This document shows positions 51,028 to 60,726 of a stretch of DNA of 64,000 nt, one piece after another (position 1 is the first letter of the stretch; the number at the start of each line of letters is the position of its first letter). The notes beneath the pieces are model-generated. The model saw nothing but the letters and a program-made list of their open reading frames with translations. It did not search any database and was not told the DNA's origin. This stretch comes from Sphingomonas sp. ATCC 31555. GTDB taxonomy: Bacteria; Pseudomonadota; Alphaproteobacteria; Sphingomonadales; Sphingomonadaceae. Where the stretch lies: positions 62,001 through 126,000 of the forward strand of contig NZ_ALBQ01000013.1 of the NCBI RefSeq assembly GCF_000282895.1. Direction: 5' to 3'. A program made the translations under genes and the position numbers.

Positions 51028-51600
51028 TTAGCGAGCGCCGCCCTGCCGGTCGAGGGCGAGATTGAGCGCGAGCACGTTGACCCGCGGCTCGCCGATGATG
51101 CCGAACAGGCGACCCTGCACGTTCGCCTCTACCAGCTGTGCCACGCGATCGGGCACGATGCCCCGCGCCGTGGCGACACGGGCGACCTGAAAGCGCGCGG
51201 CGGCCGGGCTGATCTCGGGATCGAGGCCCGAACCCGATGCCTGGAGCAGGTCGGCCGGGGCGTCGGCGCCCAGGCGCTTCTGGTCGGCGGTCACCCGGTC
51301 GACCAGCTTCTTCGAGGCCGGGCCCATATTGGAGCCGCTCGAGGCGAGCGAGTCATAGCCATTGCCGGCCGCCGAGGGACGGCCCTGGAAATAGCGGTCG
51401 CCGGTGAAGCTCTGCCCCAGCAGCATCGAGCCGCGCAGCTTGCCGGCATCGTCGCGCACCAGTGAGCCATTGGCCTGCGCCGGGAACAGCAGCTGCCCGG
51501 CGCCGGTCACCACCAGCGGATAGACGATCCCCAGCAGCGCCGCGAAAATCAGGGTGAACAGGAAGGTGGGACGGAGGCCGGAAACGAGATCGGAACGCAT
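51028..51600 (-). CDS. kdpC: Potassium-transporting ATPase subunit KdpC
   Basis: A 190-residue protein with one N-terminal membrane helix (LFTLIFAALLGIVYPLVVTGA) and the KdpC domain: GQSFTGDRYFQGRPSAAG, YDSLASSGSNMGPAS, DLLQASGSGLDPEISPAAA and RVNVLALNLALD. KdpC assists assembly and ATP binding of KdpB. 13 bp separate it from the outer-membrane protein gene and 8 bp from kdpE. Confidence 0.96.
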   Translation of the reverse strand: MRSDLVSGLRPTFLFTLIFAALLGIVYPLVVTGAGQLLFPAQANGSLVRDDAGKLRGSMLLGQSFTGDRYFQGRPSAAGNGYDSLASSGSNMGPASKKLVDRVTADQKRLGADAPADLLQASGSGLDPEISPAAARFQVARVATARGIVPDRVAQLVEANVQGRLFGIIGEPRVNVLALNLALDRQGGAR

Positions 51601-51613
51601 GGCGATATCCTCC

Positions 51614-52441
51614 TCAGAAGCGGGTGGAGACGCCCAGATAGACCTGGGCATCGGGGGTGGCCTGGTTCAGGCCGAAATTGGCGCCGAGATCGAGCTGCAG
51701 CGTCGGCCGCAGCAGATAGGTCGCGGCGATGTCGGCGGAGGTTTGCGTGACATAGGCCGCCGGATCGAAGTTCCGCGCGACCCAGAACTCGCCGATCAGC
51801 GTGAACTTGGAGGTGACCGCCTTGCCGAGATTGGCGGTACCGACCAGCTGCGCATGATGGCCATGCCCGTCGCTGTCGGCGAGCACGTCGCCTTCGGGGC
51901 CGAAGGTCAGCGTAAAGCCCTTGGGCAACGCGATGTTGACCGGCACGATCACGCCGCCCTCGGTCTGGCCGTTGCCGATGCCCGTCTTCGCCGTGGGGAT
52001 CTTTACAAAGGGCAGCAGCGCGATCTGCACCTGCCCCGCCGGATCGGTAAGCCGTTGCTTCAGCCGCAGGGTCAGATCGCCGACACCGCGCAGCGTCTGG
52101 GTACCGGTCGGGGTGCGGGTGCGGATGGTCTCATAGGGGGCAATGCTCGCCTCGATGTCGGTCGAGCCGGTCAGGCCGTATTTCAGCGTCGGGTTGGTGT
52201 AGAGGATCGTGTCGACGCGGGTGTCGCTCGCATCGGTGCGGGTCCAGTTGCCGAGGTCGGTTTCCAGCTGCACCATGCCCTGCGGCACAGTGCAGGCGAA
52301 GTTCGACTTGGTCGGCCGGTCGGTGCACAGCGCTGGCGCTGCCGGTGCCGTAGTCGCCGGGGCGGCAGGCACGCTGTCCTGCGCAAAGGCCGGAGCGGCG
52401 ACGACGGTGAGCGACGCGAACGAAAGAAGCGTACGGAACAT
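51614..52441 (-). CDS. Outer-membrane beta-barrel protein inside the kdp operon
   Basis: A 275-residue protein with a signal peptide (APAFAQ), a proline/alanine linker and then alternating beta strands (QLETDLGNWTRTD, LTLRLKQRLTDPAG, FTLIGEFWVARNFD) and terminal aromatic (VSTRF), the appearance of a transporter/phenol-MetA-type barrel (about 8-12 strands). It is tightly nested between kdpB (14 bp) and kdpC (13 bp). The usual Kdp operon has no outer-membrane member, so it may help ions cross the outer membrane or be coregulated for another reason. No family name can be given with certainty. Confidence 0.85.
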   Translation of the reverse strand: MFRTLLSFASLTVVAAPAFAQDSVPAAPATTAPAAPALCTDRPTKSNFACTVPQGMVQLETDLGNWTRTDASDTRVDTILYTNPTLKYGLTGSTDIEASIAPYETIRTRTPTGTQTLRGVGDLTLRLKQRLTDPAGQVQIALLPFVKIPTAKTGIGNGQTEGGVIVPVNIALPKGFTLTFGPEGDVLADSDGHGHHAQLVGTANLGKAVTSKFTLIGEFWVARNFDPAAYVTQTSADIAATYLLRPTLQLDLGANFGLNQATPDAQVYLGVSTRF

Positions 52442-52455
52442 TTGGGTTCAAATCC

Positions 52456-54474
52456 TCAGGCGAGGTGGAGGCCGGCAACGGCCAGATCAATTACTTTTAT
52501 GCCGATGAAAGGAGCGACGAGGCCGCCCAGGCCGTAAATGGCGAGGTTGCGGGCGAGCAACTGCCCGGCGCCCATCGGCTTGTAGGTGACGCCCTTCAGC
52601 GCCAGCGGTACCAGGAACGGAATGATGATCGCGTTGAAGATCACCGCCGACAGGATCGCGCTGGTCGGGCTCGACAGGCCCATCACGTTGAGCACGCCGA
52701 GGCCCGGATAGAGCGCGACGAACATCGCCGGGATGATCGCGAAATATTTCGCGACGTCGTTGGCGATCGAGAAGGTGGTGAGCGCGCCGCGCGTCATCAG
52801 CAGCTGCTTGCCGAGGCCGACGATCTCGATGAGCTTGGTCGGATCGCTGTCGAGATCGACCATGTTGCCCGCCTCGCGCGCTGCCTGGGTGCCGGTGTTC
52901 ATCGCCACGCCGACATCGGCCTGGGCGAGCGCGGGTGCGTCGTTGGTGCCGTCGCCGCACATTGCGACGAGCTTGCCGCCCTGCTGCTCCTGGCGGATCA
53001 GCGCGAGCTTGTCCTCGGGGGTGGCTTCCGCGAGGAAGTCGTCCACGCCCGCTTCGGCGGCGATGGCGGCGGCGGTCAGCGGGTTGTCGCCGGTGATCAT
53101 CACCGTGCGGATGCCCATCCGGCGCAGCTCGGCGAACCGCTCGCGCACCCCTGCCTTGACCACGTCCTTCAGCGCCACCGCGCCGAGCAGGCGGCCGTTC
53201 CGGGTCACCGCCAGCGGCGTCATGCCGCCGCGCGCGATGCCGTCGGTGATGCGCTTGAGTTCGGCGGCACCGGCAGCGTCCGGATCCATCTTGAGGATCG
53301 AATCCACCGCGCCCTTCAGGATCACCGTGTCGCCCTGGCGCACGCCCGAGCTGCGGGTCTGCGCGGTGAAGGGGATCACTTCGGCATCGGCATCGAGCTT
53401 TGCGTCAAACGCGAACTTCTCGCGGCCCAGCGTCACGATCGAGCGGCCCTCGGGCGTCTCGTCGGCGAGGCTGGCAGTGAGCGCGGCCTCGGCCAGCGTG
53501 CGTTCTTCCACGCCGGTCAGCGGGTGGAAGGCGCTCGCCTGGCGGTCGCCGATGGTGATCGTCCCGGTCTTGTCGAGCAGCAGCACGTCGACATCGCCCG
53601 CCGCTTCCACCGCGCGGCCGGACTTGGCGAGCACGTTGAAGCGCACCAGCCGGTCCATGCCCGCAATGCCGATCGCGGAGAGCAGCGCGGCGATCGTGGT
53701 CGGGATCAGCGTGATCAGCAGCGCGGCCAGCACCGCCACCGGGATCGCGCCGCCGGCATAGGTCGCGAAGGCCGGGATCGTGCCTACTGCGATCAGGAAG
53801 ATGATCGTCAGGCCGACGAGCAGGATGGTCAGCGCGATCTCGTTCGGGGTCTTCTGCCGCTCGGCGCCTTCGACCAGCGCGATCATCCGGTCGAGGAAGC
53901 CCTTGCCGGGATCCTGGGTGACGCGGAGGATGATCTTGTCCGAGATGACGCGCGTGCCCGCGGTGACGGCCGAGCGGTCGCCGCCCGCCTCGCGGATCAC
54001 CGGCGCGCTTTCGCCGGTGATTGCGGCTTCGTTGACCGAGGCGACACCTTCGACAACTTCGCCGTCTGCCGGGATCAGGTCGCCGGTTTCGACCAGCACG
54101 AGATCGTCGCGCTGGAGGAGGTGCGCCTCTACCTTCTGCCAGGTCTCGCCGATGCCGGTGAGCTTCTTGGCCTCCAGTTCGGACTTGGTGGCGCGCAGCG
54201 ACGCCGCCTGGGCGCGGCCCCGGCCCTCGGCCAGGGCTTCGGCAAAGGTGCCGAACAGCACGGTGAGCCACAGCCAGACGATCAGCTGGAGCTGGAACCC
54301 CAGCGGCAGCGGCTCGCCACCGAGCGCCAGCAGGACGGTGAGCAGCAGCGCCGCCACCGCGGTGGTGAACAGGATCGGGTTGCGGATCAGCGCGCGCGGA
54401 TCGAGCTTGCGGAACGCGTCCCCGATGGCCGGGCCGATCAGCTCCGCCGCGAAGATGGACTTGGGTGCAGACAT
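52456..54474 (-). CDS. kdpB: Potassium-transporting P-type ATPase subunit KdpB
   Basis: A 672-residue P-type ATPase with the phosphorylation site DKTGT (Asp301), the actuator motif TGES (153-156), [18 protein letters not shown] hinge and [20 protein letters not shown]. The catalytic subunit of the KdpFABC high-affinity potassium pump in the inner membrane. It lies 12 bp downstream of kdpA. Confidence 0.97.
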   Translation of the reverse strand: MSAPKSIFAAELIGPAIGDAFRKLDPRALIRNPILFTTAVAALLLTVLLALGGEPLPLGFQLQLIVWLWLTVLFGTFAEALAEGRGRAQAASLRATKSELEAKKLTGIGETWQKVEAHLLQRDDLVLVETGDLIPADGEVVEGVASVNEAAITGESAPVIREAGGDRSAVTAGTRVISDKIILRVTQDPGKGFLDRMIALVEGAERQKTPNEIALTILLVGLTIIFLIAVGTIPAFATYAGGAIPVAVLAALLITLIPTTIAALLSAIGIAGMDRLVRFNVLAKSGRAVEAAGDVDVLLLDKTGTITIGDRQASAFHPLTGVEERTLAEAALTASLADETPEGRSIVTLGREKFAFDAKLDADAEVIPFTAQTRSSGVRQGDTVILKGAVDSILKMDPDAAGAAELKRITDGIARGGMTPLAVTRNGRLLGAVALKDVVKAGVRERFAELRRMGIRTVMITGDNPLTAAAIAAEAGVDDFLAEATPEDKLALIRQEQQGGKLVAMCGDGTNDAPALAQADVGVAMNTGTQAAREAGNMVDLDSDPTKLIEIVGLGKQLLMTRGALTTFSIANDVAKYFAIIPAMFVALYPGLGVLNVMGLSSPTSAILSAVIFNAIIIPFLVPLALKGVTYKPMGAGQLLARNLAIYGLGGLVAPFIGIKVIDLAVAGLHLA

Positions 54475-54486
54475 TGCTTGTCGTCC

Positions 54487-56190
54487 TCAGAAGAGCTGGC
54501 CGCGGAGCAGCATGACGTGATCGGCGATCGGCCCCAGCGCCAGGCTCGGCAGGAAGGTGAGCCCGCCCAGGATCAGGATGATACCGACGAGCAGCCCCAC
54601 CCACAGCACGCCGGTGGTCGGGAAGGCGCCGACGCCACCGGCCACCTGCTTCTTGGCGGCGAGGCTGCCGGCGATCGCCAGCACCGGCACGATCACGAAG
54701 AAGCGGCCGAGCCACATCGCGAGCCCAAGCATGCCGTTGTAGAAGGGCGTGTTCGCCGAGAGACCCGCAAAGGCCGAGCCGTTGTTGCCGGTCGCGGAGG
54801 TGAAGGCGTAGAGGATCTCCGAGAAGCCGTGCGGACCGTTGTTGGCGATCCCCGCCAGGCCGGCCGGCAGCACCGAGGCGAGCGCAGCGCCGCCCAGGAT
54901 GCACAGCGGCAGCACGGCGACGGCGAGCACCGCCAGCTTCACTTCGCGCGCCTCGATTTTCTTGCCGACATATTCGGGCGTGCGCCCCACCATCAGCCCG
55001 GCGACGAACACCGCGAGGAGCGCGAACAGCAGGAAGCCGTAAATGCCCGCGCCGACGCCGCCGACGACGATCTCGCCGAGCTGGATGTTGAACAGCGGGA
55101 TCAGGCCGCCCAGCGCGGTGAAGCTGTCATGCATCGCATTGACCGCGCCGCACGAGGCTGCCGTCGTCACTACGGCGAACAGCGAACTGGCGACGATGCC
55201 GAAGCGGGTTTCCTTGCCCTCCATGTTCGCACCGGCGACACGGAGCGCGTGCAGCGCCGGGTTGCCGGCGGACTCCGCCGCATAGGTCACCGCCACGCCG
55301 CCGAGGAACAGCACCGCCATCGCGGCGAGGATCGCCCAGCCCTGGCGGGTGTCGCCCACCGCCTTGCCGAAGGTCCAGGTGAGGCCGACGCCGACGAGGA
55401 AGATCGACAGCATCTGTACCAGGTTGGTCAGCGCGCTCGGGTTCTCGAACGGGTGCGCCGAGTTGGCGTTGAAGAAGCCGCCCCCATTGGTGCCGAGCAT
55501 CTTGATCGCTTCCTGGCTGGCGACGGGGCCGAGCACGATCGTCTGGCGTGCGCCTTCCAGCGTGGTCGCGTCGATACTGCTGGCCAGCGTCTGCGGCACG
55601 CCGCTCGCCACCAGGAACAGCGCATAGACGAGGCAGATCGGCAGCAGCAGGTACAGGACAATCCGGGTGAAATCGGCCCAGAAATTGCCGATGCCGCGCG
55701 CTTCCCGCCGCGCAAAGCCGCGGAACAGCGCGAAGGCGATGGCGATGCCGGTCGCAGCCGAAGTGAAGTTGTGGACCGCCAGCCCCAGCGCCTGCGACAG
55801 GTTGGAGAGCGTCGATTCGCCCGCATAGCCCTGCCAGTTGGTGTTGGTGGCGAAGCTGATCGCGGTGTTGAACGCGCCGTCCGCGCCCATGCCGGCCAGG
55901 CCGCGCGGATTCCACGGCAGCACCGCCTGCAGGCGCAGCACGGCGTAGGTGAGCAGCGCCAGCGCCAGGTTGAACAGGATAAGGTGCAATGCATAGGTGC
56001 GCCAGCCCTGCTCGGCATCGGGATCGATGCCGCCGATACGATAGATGCCGCGCTCGACGGGGGCGAGCACGCGGTGAAGCAGGGTGCGGCGGCCTTCGTA
56101 GAGCGCGAAGAGCCACAGGCCCATCGGCTTGGCGGCGGCCGCCAGAATGGCGACGAACAGGGCGATGAACGCCCAGCCTTGAAGTGTCAT
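54487..56190 (-). CDS. kdpA: Potassium-transporting ATPase subunit KdpA
   Basis: A 567-residue inner-membrane subunit with ten hydrophobic segments and the four selectivity-filter-like loops of the superfamily of potassium transporters, e.g. [46 protein letters not shown] and [11 protein letters not shown]. It forms the ion path of KdpFABC. 10 bp follow kdpF. Confidence 0.97.
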   Translation of the reverse strand: MTLQGWAFIALFVAILAAAAKPMGLWLFALYEGRRTLLHRVLAPVERGIYRIGGIDPDAEQGWRTYALHLILFNLALALLTYAVLRLQAVLPWNPRGLAGMGADGAFNTAISFATNTNWQGYAGESTLSNLSQALGLAVHNFTSAATGIAIAFALFRGFARREARGIGNFWADFTRIVLYLLLPICLVYALFLVASGVPQTLASSIDATTLEGARQTIVLGPVASQEAIKMLGTNGGGFFNANSAHPFENPSALTNLVQMLSIFLVGVGLTWTFGKAVGDTRQGWAILAAMAVLFLGGVAVTYAAESAGNPALHALRVAGANMEGKETRFGIVASSLFAVVTTAASCGAVNAMHDSFTALGGLIPLFNIQLGEIVVGGVGAGIYGFLLFALLAVFVAGLMVGRTPEYVGKKIEAREVKLAVLAVAVLPLCILGGAALASVLPAGLAGIANNGPHGFSEILYAFTSATGNNGSAFAGLSANTPFYNGMLGLAMWLGRFFVIVPVLAIAGSLAAKKQVAGGVGAFPTTGVLWVGLLVGIILILGGLTFLPSLALGPIADHVMLLRGQLF

Positions 56191-56200
56191 GCGGCCCTCC

Positions 56201-56290
56201 TCAGAATCGCTCGGGCCGCAGCAGCACCGCGACCAGATAGACGAGCAGCGCGAGCGCGGTCGCGCCGGCGAGCATCAGGTGCAGGCCCAT
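56201..56290 (-). CDS. kdpF: KdpF, small stabilising subunit
   Basis: A 29-residue single-helix peptide ([20 protein letters not shown] and ending LLRPERF), the size and pattern of KdpF, which stabilises the KdpABC complex. It sits 10 bp in front of kdpA and 4 bp after another small ORF. It is too short for most gene callers. Confidence 0.85.
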   Translation of the reverse strand: MGLHLMLAGATALALLVYLVAVLLRPERF

Positions 56291-56294
56291 GCGC

Positions 56295-56378
56295 TCAGGC
56301 CTTCACGCACAGCTGGACGAAGGCCAGCGTCAGCAGGAAAAGCCCGCCGAGCGCGGCGAGCCAGAGAATGTCGGACAT
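56295..56378 (-). CDS. 27-residue membrane micro-protein leading the kdp operon
   Basis: The ORF encodes 27 residues with one hydrophobic helix (ILWLAALGGLFLLTLAFVQ) and a short C-terminal tail (LCVKA). A similar small ORF precedes kdpF in several bacteria and may be a Kdp accessory. It is the first ORF of the leftward operon. Confidence 0.65.
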   Translation of the reverse strand: MSDILWLAALGGLFLLTLAFVQLCVKA

Positions 56379-56543
56379 GGGGTTGGCCCTTGCTTGTCGC
56401 CGCCGGGTGGCGGTGTGGCACGCGATCTAGGTCCGCCGGCCGTTAAGCTTCGACGGCGAATGCCGGGGCCCGGCATTAAGATTCCATATAGTCGGGCAGT
56501 GGGGCGTGGCGCCGGACGGGCGGGCGCACTACCAAGGGCGGCG
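56379..56543. promoter_or_regulatory. Divergent kdp promoter region with possible KdpE sites
   Basis: This 165-bp gap separates the leftward kdp operon from kdpD. TTAAG-N-TTC occurs twice (56443-56451 and 56476-56484), each preceded by CCGGC and spaced 33 bp, about three helix turns, which would suit tandem binding of a response regulator. The AT-rich run ATTCCATATAG at about 56481-56491 may be the -10 region. Confidence 0.5.
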
Positions 56544-59165
56544 ATGAGCGACCGCCCAAATCCCGATGCGCTGCTGCGCGAAGCCCGGCGCGAGGCGCGC
56601 GGACGGCTGAAGATCTTCCTCGGCGCGGCGCCGGGCGTGGGCAAGACCTTCGAGATGCTGCGCGAAGGTGCCGAGCGGCAGCGCGCCGGCGTCGACGTGG
56701 CGATCGGCGTGGTCGAGACGCATGGTCGCGCAGATACCGAGGCGCTGGTCGCCCCCCTTGAAATCCTCCCGCGTAAGGCGGTCGAGCACCAGAGCCATCG
56801 ACTGGAGGAAATGGATCTCGACGCGATCCTCGCCCGCCGCCCGGCGCTGGTGCTGGTCGACGAACTCGCCCACACCAACGCGCCCGGCTGCCGCCACCCG
56901 AAGCGCTGGCAGGACGTGGAGGAACTGCGCGACGCCGGCATCCATGTCTACACCACGCTCAACGTCCAGCATGTCGAAAGCCTCAACGACGTGGTGGCGA
57001 GCGTCACTCGGGTGCGGGTGCGCGAGACGGTGCCCGACGCGATCTTCGACGATGCCGAGATCGAGCTGGTCGACCTGCCGCCGGACGAGCTGATCGACCG
57101 GCTGAAGGAGGGCAAGGTCTATGTGCCCGCCGAAGCGAGCCGCGCGCTCGCGCATTTTTTCTCCAAGGCCAATCTCTCGGCACTCCGCGAAATGGCGCTC
57201 CGGCGGGCAGCGCTCAGCGTCGACCGGGCAATGCTCGATCATCTCGATGCGCTGGCGGTGCCCGGCACCTTCGCCGCCGGCGAACGCGTGCTGGTGGCGG
57301 TGAGCGAGCTGCCCGGCGGCGACGGGCTGGTGCGCGCGGGCAAGCGGCTTGCCGATGCGCTGAAGGCGCCGTGGCAGGTGGTGTTCGTCGAAACGCCGCG
57401 TGTCGAACGGCTGCGCGCCGGTGAACGCCACCGGGTGGCCGAGGCGCTGCAGCTGGCGAGCAGCCTGGGCGCCACCGTCGCGCGGGTGCCCGCCGCCACG
57501 GTGATCGAGGGGCTGCGCACCCAATTGGCCGGCATGCGCGCGACGCAACTGGTGATCGGCCGATCGCGCCGCAGCTGGTGGTTCGAGCTGCGCCACGGCT
57601 CCGTCGTCGAATCGATGCTGCGCGCCAGCGACGGCGTTGCGGTGCATGTGCTTCCCGCCGCCGGCGCTGCCGTGTCCGAACGGCGCGCGCTGCCGGTGCT
57701 GGGACGCTGGCACGAGCATGCGATGGGCGCGCTGGCGGTGGCACTCACCGTCCTTTTAGGCCGGGCGTCGCTGCCGCTGATCGGGGCGGGTGGCACCGAC
57801 CTGCTGTTCCTGCTGCCGGTGATCCTGATCGCCTTTCGCTTCGGTTTCGGCGCCGGCGTGTCCACTGCGGCGATCGCAGGCCTGGCCTATAACTTCTTCT
57901 TCCTGCCGCCGCTCTACACCTTCACCATCGGCGACCCGCAGAGCGTACTGACCTTCTTCGTGCTGACCGGCATCGCGCTGTTCACCGCCAACCTGACCGG
58001 GCGGCTGCGGGCGCGCGCGACGCTCGGCACCCGCAGCGCGCAGGAAAATGCCGCCGTCGCCGCGTTCGGGCAGGCGCTCGCCCGCGCTTCGGATCCCGAG
58101 ACCACCAGCCGCGTGGTGTGCGAGGAAATCGCGCCGCTACTCGGCGTCTCCGTCGTCCTCCTCGTCCGTCGCGACGGCGCACTGGAACGCATCGCGAGCG
58201 CCCCGGAAGACGCACCCCCGTTGGGCGCCGTAGACCTGGCGGCGGCCGAATGGGCCTGGAGCAGCGGCGAGGCGGGCGGCGTCGGCACCGGCACGCTGAT
58301 CTCCGCCGACTGGCAGTTCCACCCGCTGCGCACCAGCATGGGCGTGCTCGCGGTGATCGGCCTCGCCGCGCCGGACGGCCGCGTGCCGATCACCGCCGAT
58401 CGTGCGCTGCTGCTCTCTACGCTGCTCGGCCAGGCGGCGCTGGCGCACGAACGGCTGCGGCTGGAGCAGGACGTGCGCGAGGTCTCGGTGCTGCGCGAGC
58501 GCGACCGGCTGCGGGCGGCGCTGCTTTCCTCGATCGGCCATGACCTGCGCACGCCGCTGACCTCGGTGGCGGCGGCGGTGGATGCCATCGCCCAGGCCCA
58601 TCCCGACGAAGCGGCAACCGGCATCGCCCGCGCCGAGGTCGCGCGGCTGCGGCGCTTTCTCGACAATCTGATCGACATGGTGCGGATCGATGCGGGCGCG
58701 GTGGCGCTGAGCCTCGAAGCGATCGACCTTACCGATGCCGCCGCCGCCGCCGTGCACGATCTGCGCGACATCCTGGGCGCGCGCGAGCTGGTGCTGCGCG
58801 TGCCGCCGGACCTGCCGCTGGTCCGCGCCGATCCGCGATTGCTCCACCACATCCTGCTCAACCTGCTCTCCAACGCCGCCGTCCATGGCGGCGAGGGCGC
58901 GATCGAGATCATCGGCACGCGCCGCGCCGACGGCATCCGCTTCGCCGTGCGCGATCACGGGCCGGGGCTGCGCCCGGGCGAGGAAGCAAGCATCTTCGAG
59001 ACATTCGCCCGCGGCACCGGCAGCGACCGCGCTCGCGGCAGCGGCCTGGGCCTCGCCATCGCCAAGGGCTTCGCCGACGCGATGCAGGCGCCGATCCACG
59101 CCACCAATGCGGAGGGCGGCGGCGCCATGTTCGCCATCGACCTGGCGCCGTTGCGGACCGGCTGA
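56544..59165 (+). CDS. kdpD: Sensor histidine kinase KdpD
   Basis: An 873-residue kinase. The N-terminal KdpD domain has Walker A GAAPGVGKT (27-35) and ELAHTNAPGCRHPKRWQDV; a Usp-like domain follows (VAVSELPGGDGLVRAGKRLA); four membrane helices lie around residues 400-490 (ALAVALTVLLG, LLFLLPVILIAFRFG); then a GAF-like region, HisKA with His666 (SSIGHDLRTPLTS) and HATPase_c (LLSNAAVHGGEGAI, DHGPGL, RGSGLGLAIAKGF). It senses potassium limitation and controls KdpE. Divergent from the pump operon, so kdpD and kdpE are unlinked in transcription. Confidence 0.97.
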   Translation: MSDRPNPDALLREARREARGRLKIFLGAAPGVGKTFEMLREGAERQRAGVDVAIGVVETHGRADTEALVAPLEILPRKAVEHQSHRLEEMDLDAILARRPALVLVDELAHTNAPGCRHPKRWQDVEELRDAGIHVYTTLNVQHVESLNDVVASVTRVRVRETVPDAIFDDAEIELVDLPPDELIDRLKEGKVYVPAEASRALAHFFSKANLSALREMALRRAALSVDRAMLDHLDALAVPGTFAAGERVLVAVSELPGGDGLVRAGKRLADALKAPWQVVFVETPRVERLRAGERHRVAEALQLASSLGATVARVPAATVIEGLRTQLAGMRATQLVIGRSRRSWWFELRHGSVVESMLRASDGVAVHVLPAAGAAVSERRALPVLGRWHEHAMGALAVALTVLLGRASLPLIGAGGTDLLFLLPVILIAFRFGFGAGVSTAAIAGLAYNFFFLPPLYTFTIGDPQSVLTFFVLTGIALFTANLTGRLRARATLGTRSAQENAAVAAFGQALARASDPETTSRVVCEEIAPLLGVSVVLLVRRDGALERIASAPEDAPPLGAVDLAAAEWAWSSGEAGGVGTGTLISADWQFHPLRTSMGVLAVIGLAAPDGRVPITADRALLLSTLLGQAALAHERLRLEQDVREVSVLRERDRLRAALLSSIGHDLRTPLTSVAAAVDAIAQAHPDEAATGIARAEVARLRRFLDNLIDMVRIDAGAVALSLEAIDLTDAAAAAVHDLRDILGARELVLRVPPDLPLVRADPRLLHHILLNLLSNAAVHGGEGAIEIIGTRRADGIRFAVRDHGPGLRPGEEASIFETFARGTGSDRARGSGLGLAIAKGFADAMQAPIHATNAEGGGAMFAIDLAPLRTG

Positions 59166-59197
59166 CCGGTGCCGACGGAGGTGAAGCGGGCATTGTG

Positions 59198-59217
59198 AGG
59201 CAATTATTGCCTGTTTT
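59198..59217 (+). terminator. Possible terminator after kdpD
   Basis: AGGCAAT-T-ATTGCCT (59198-59212) is a perfect inverted repeat followed by GTTTT. The arms are short and AT-rich, so folding is weaker than in the other terminators. Confidence 0.55.
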
Positions 59218-59344
59218 GCAGATACATACCAGTCTTCGTCATGACCTCTTCCTGCCGGCTTTCGTTCGACAGCGCTAGCTTGCCGGAGGCTGTTCGTTTC
59301 GAGACACTCGCAGCGCCTTGTCGGGTTTGAGCATGCAGGCGCCT

Positions 59345-60403
59345 CTATCCGAGAACTTCGGTCGCCTGCGTGCCTGCCTGTTTCGTCCGCGCTGGCGAGA
59401 GCAGCCTCGCGCGCAGCCATTGGTGCACGGGCCGCTCCACATACCAGTGAATGCCGATCGCCATCGCCACCGCGCTGCCGATGATGACCACGCCGGCGAT
59501 CCAGCGCATCGGGCCCGTGTTGAGGTGCGCCGCCGACGCCAGTTTGAACAGTCCGGCCACGGCAAAAGGATGCAGGATGTAGAGCGCATAACTCGCCTCG
59601 CCCAGCAGCAGCGCCGCCGGCGCCCGCCAGGCAATCCCTCGGGCTTCGAGCGCAAGGACGCAGAAGATGATCCCGGCTGCCGGCAGACCCGAGCGAAACG
59701 CGCGATCGGGCCCATCGAGAAAGTGGAGACCCAGCAACGCCGCCGCGCCCACGATCAACAGACCGATCAACCAGATGCGGGGCAGGGTGGTTCGAACAAT
59801 TTGGGGATGTAGCAGCGCCAGCACCATGCCGTAGCCGAATTCGAGGAGGATCGGTGCGGTATAGAAACCCGTGACCGCATCGGCAGGCGACGCTATTGCG
59901 CCGTAGGTGACGCACCCCAGGATCACCAGTAGCACGCAACCGAACTGCGCGGCGCGATCCCGAAGCAGCAGCGATGCCGCGAAGATCGCATAGAAGAACA
60001 TCTCGTAGTTGAGCGTCCAGCCGGGGAACAGGACCGGGTAGACGCGACCGGGGCTCTTTTCATAGGCGATGAATGCCAGCGATTTCAGCAGCGCGATGGG
60101 GTCTGCGCTCGTCGAACGCATCAGCGCAGGCGCGGCGGCCGTCAGAAGAAAGGCGAAGATCGTAGCACCCCAATAGAGCGGCGCGATCCGCACGATCCGG
60201 TTTTTCGCGAACGCCAGTGCCGATACCGGTTTGTTCGTCGTGGTGTAAACCATGACAAAGCCACTGACGACGAAGAAAAGATCGACTCCCGTTGCGCCAG
60301 CTAGACCAATGCGCGCAAGCGTACCGCCATGGGCATCCGCCCAATGATCAAATACAATCAAAAGCGCGGCAATGCCGCGCACGACTTGCAGGTTTACTAT
60401 CAT
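59345..60403 (-). CDS. Acyltransferase family 3 membrane protein (OafA/ExoZ-like)
   Basis: A 352-residue integral membrane protein with about ten helices. The N-terminus reads LQVVRGIAALLIVFDHWADAHG, with the catalytic-type His in helix 1 and the RGIAALLIV box of the Acyl_transf_3 family, followed by GVDLFFVVSGFVMVY and FAKNRIVRIAPLYW. Members O-acetylate or O-succinylate exopolysaccharides, O-antigen or peptidoglycan. It stands alone next to insertion sequences; the target glycan is unknown. Confidence 0.92.
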   Translation of the reverse strand: MIVNLQVVRGIAALLIVFDHWADAHGGTLARIGLAGATGVDLFFVVSGFVMVYTTTNKPVSALAFAKNRIVRIAPLYWGATIFAFLLTAAAPALMRSTSADPIALLKSLAFIAYEKSPGRVYPVLFPGWTLNYEMFFYAIFAASLLLRDRAAQFGCVLLVILGCVTYGAIASPADAVTGFYTAPILLEFGYGMVLALLHPQIVRTTLPRIWLIGLLIVGAAALLGLHFLDGPDRAFRSGLPAAGIIFCVLALEARGIAWRAPAALLLGEASYALYILHPFAVAGLFKLASAAHLNTGPMRWIAGVVIIGSAVAMAIGIHWYVERPVHQWLRARLLSPARTKQAGTQATEVLG

Positions 60404-60726
60404 AAACCCCCCGGTTTACCTCATTGTTCGTAGCACAGCTTCGCAGGGAGGCGATAGTGCGATGCAGCATGCCAATAAATTATGGTGCGCACGCTTTGCT
60501 CCGCCCGCACTGCCGGATCTAAAACTGGCCGAGGGCCATCATTGGAGCGGGCGCCTATCGCAGGCCGGCCACGACGGAATTGATATTCGCCCACGCTCTC
60601 CGCTGGACAAGCGGTTCGTCTGCAGACAATTTTACATAAGATATATTATCGGCAACAACTCTTGGTTCAGGGTGTAAGCGCAACGTACAAATGGCACAGC
60701 TCAGCAAAATAGAGATGGCACACGCG
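60404..60726. other. Gap between acyltransferase promoter and the ISNCY-type element
   Basis: It holds the acyltransferase promoter and lower-GC sequence (around 60640-60665). The octamer ATGGCACA occurs at 60691-60698 and 60715-60722, 24 bp apart, and may belong to the end of the insertion sequence. The open frames here have no protein-like features. Confidence 0.5.

Noticed and set aside
52465..56430. A 1321-codon rightward frame across the kdp operon
   Set aside because: It runs antisense through kdpB and kdpA and is made of charged low-complexity sequence.
60372..60677. Rightward 101-codon frame upstream of the transposase
   Set aside because: It starts within the acyltransferase gene on the other strand and has no protein-like features.
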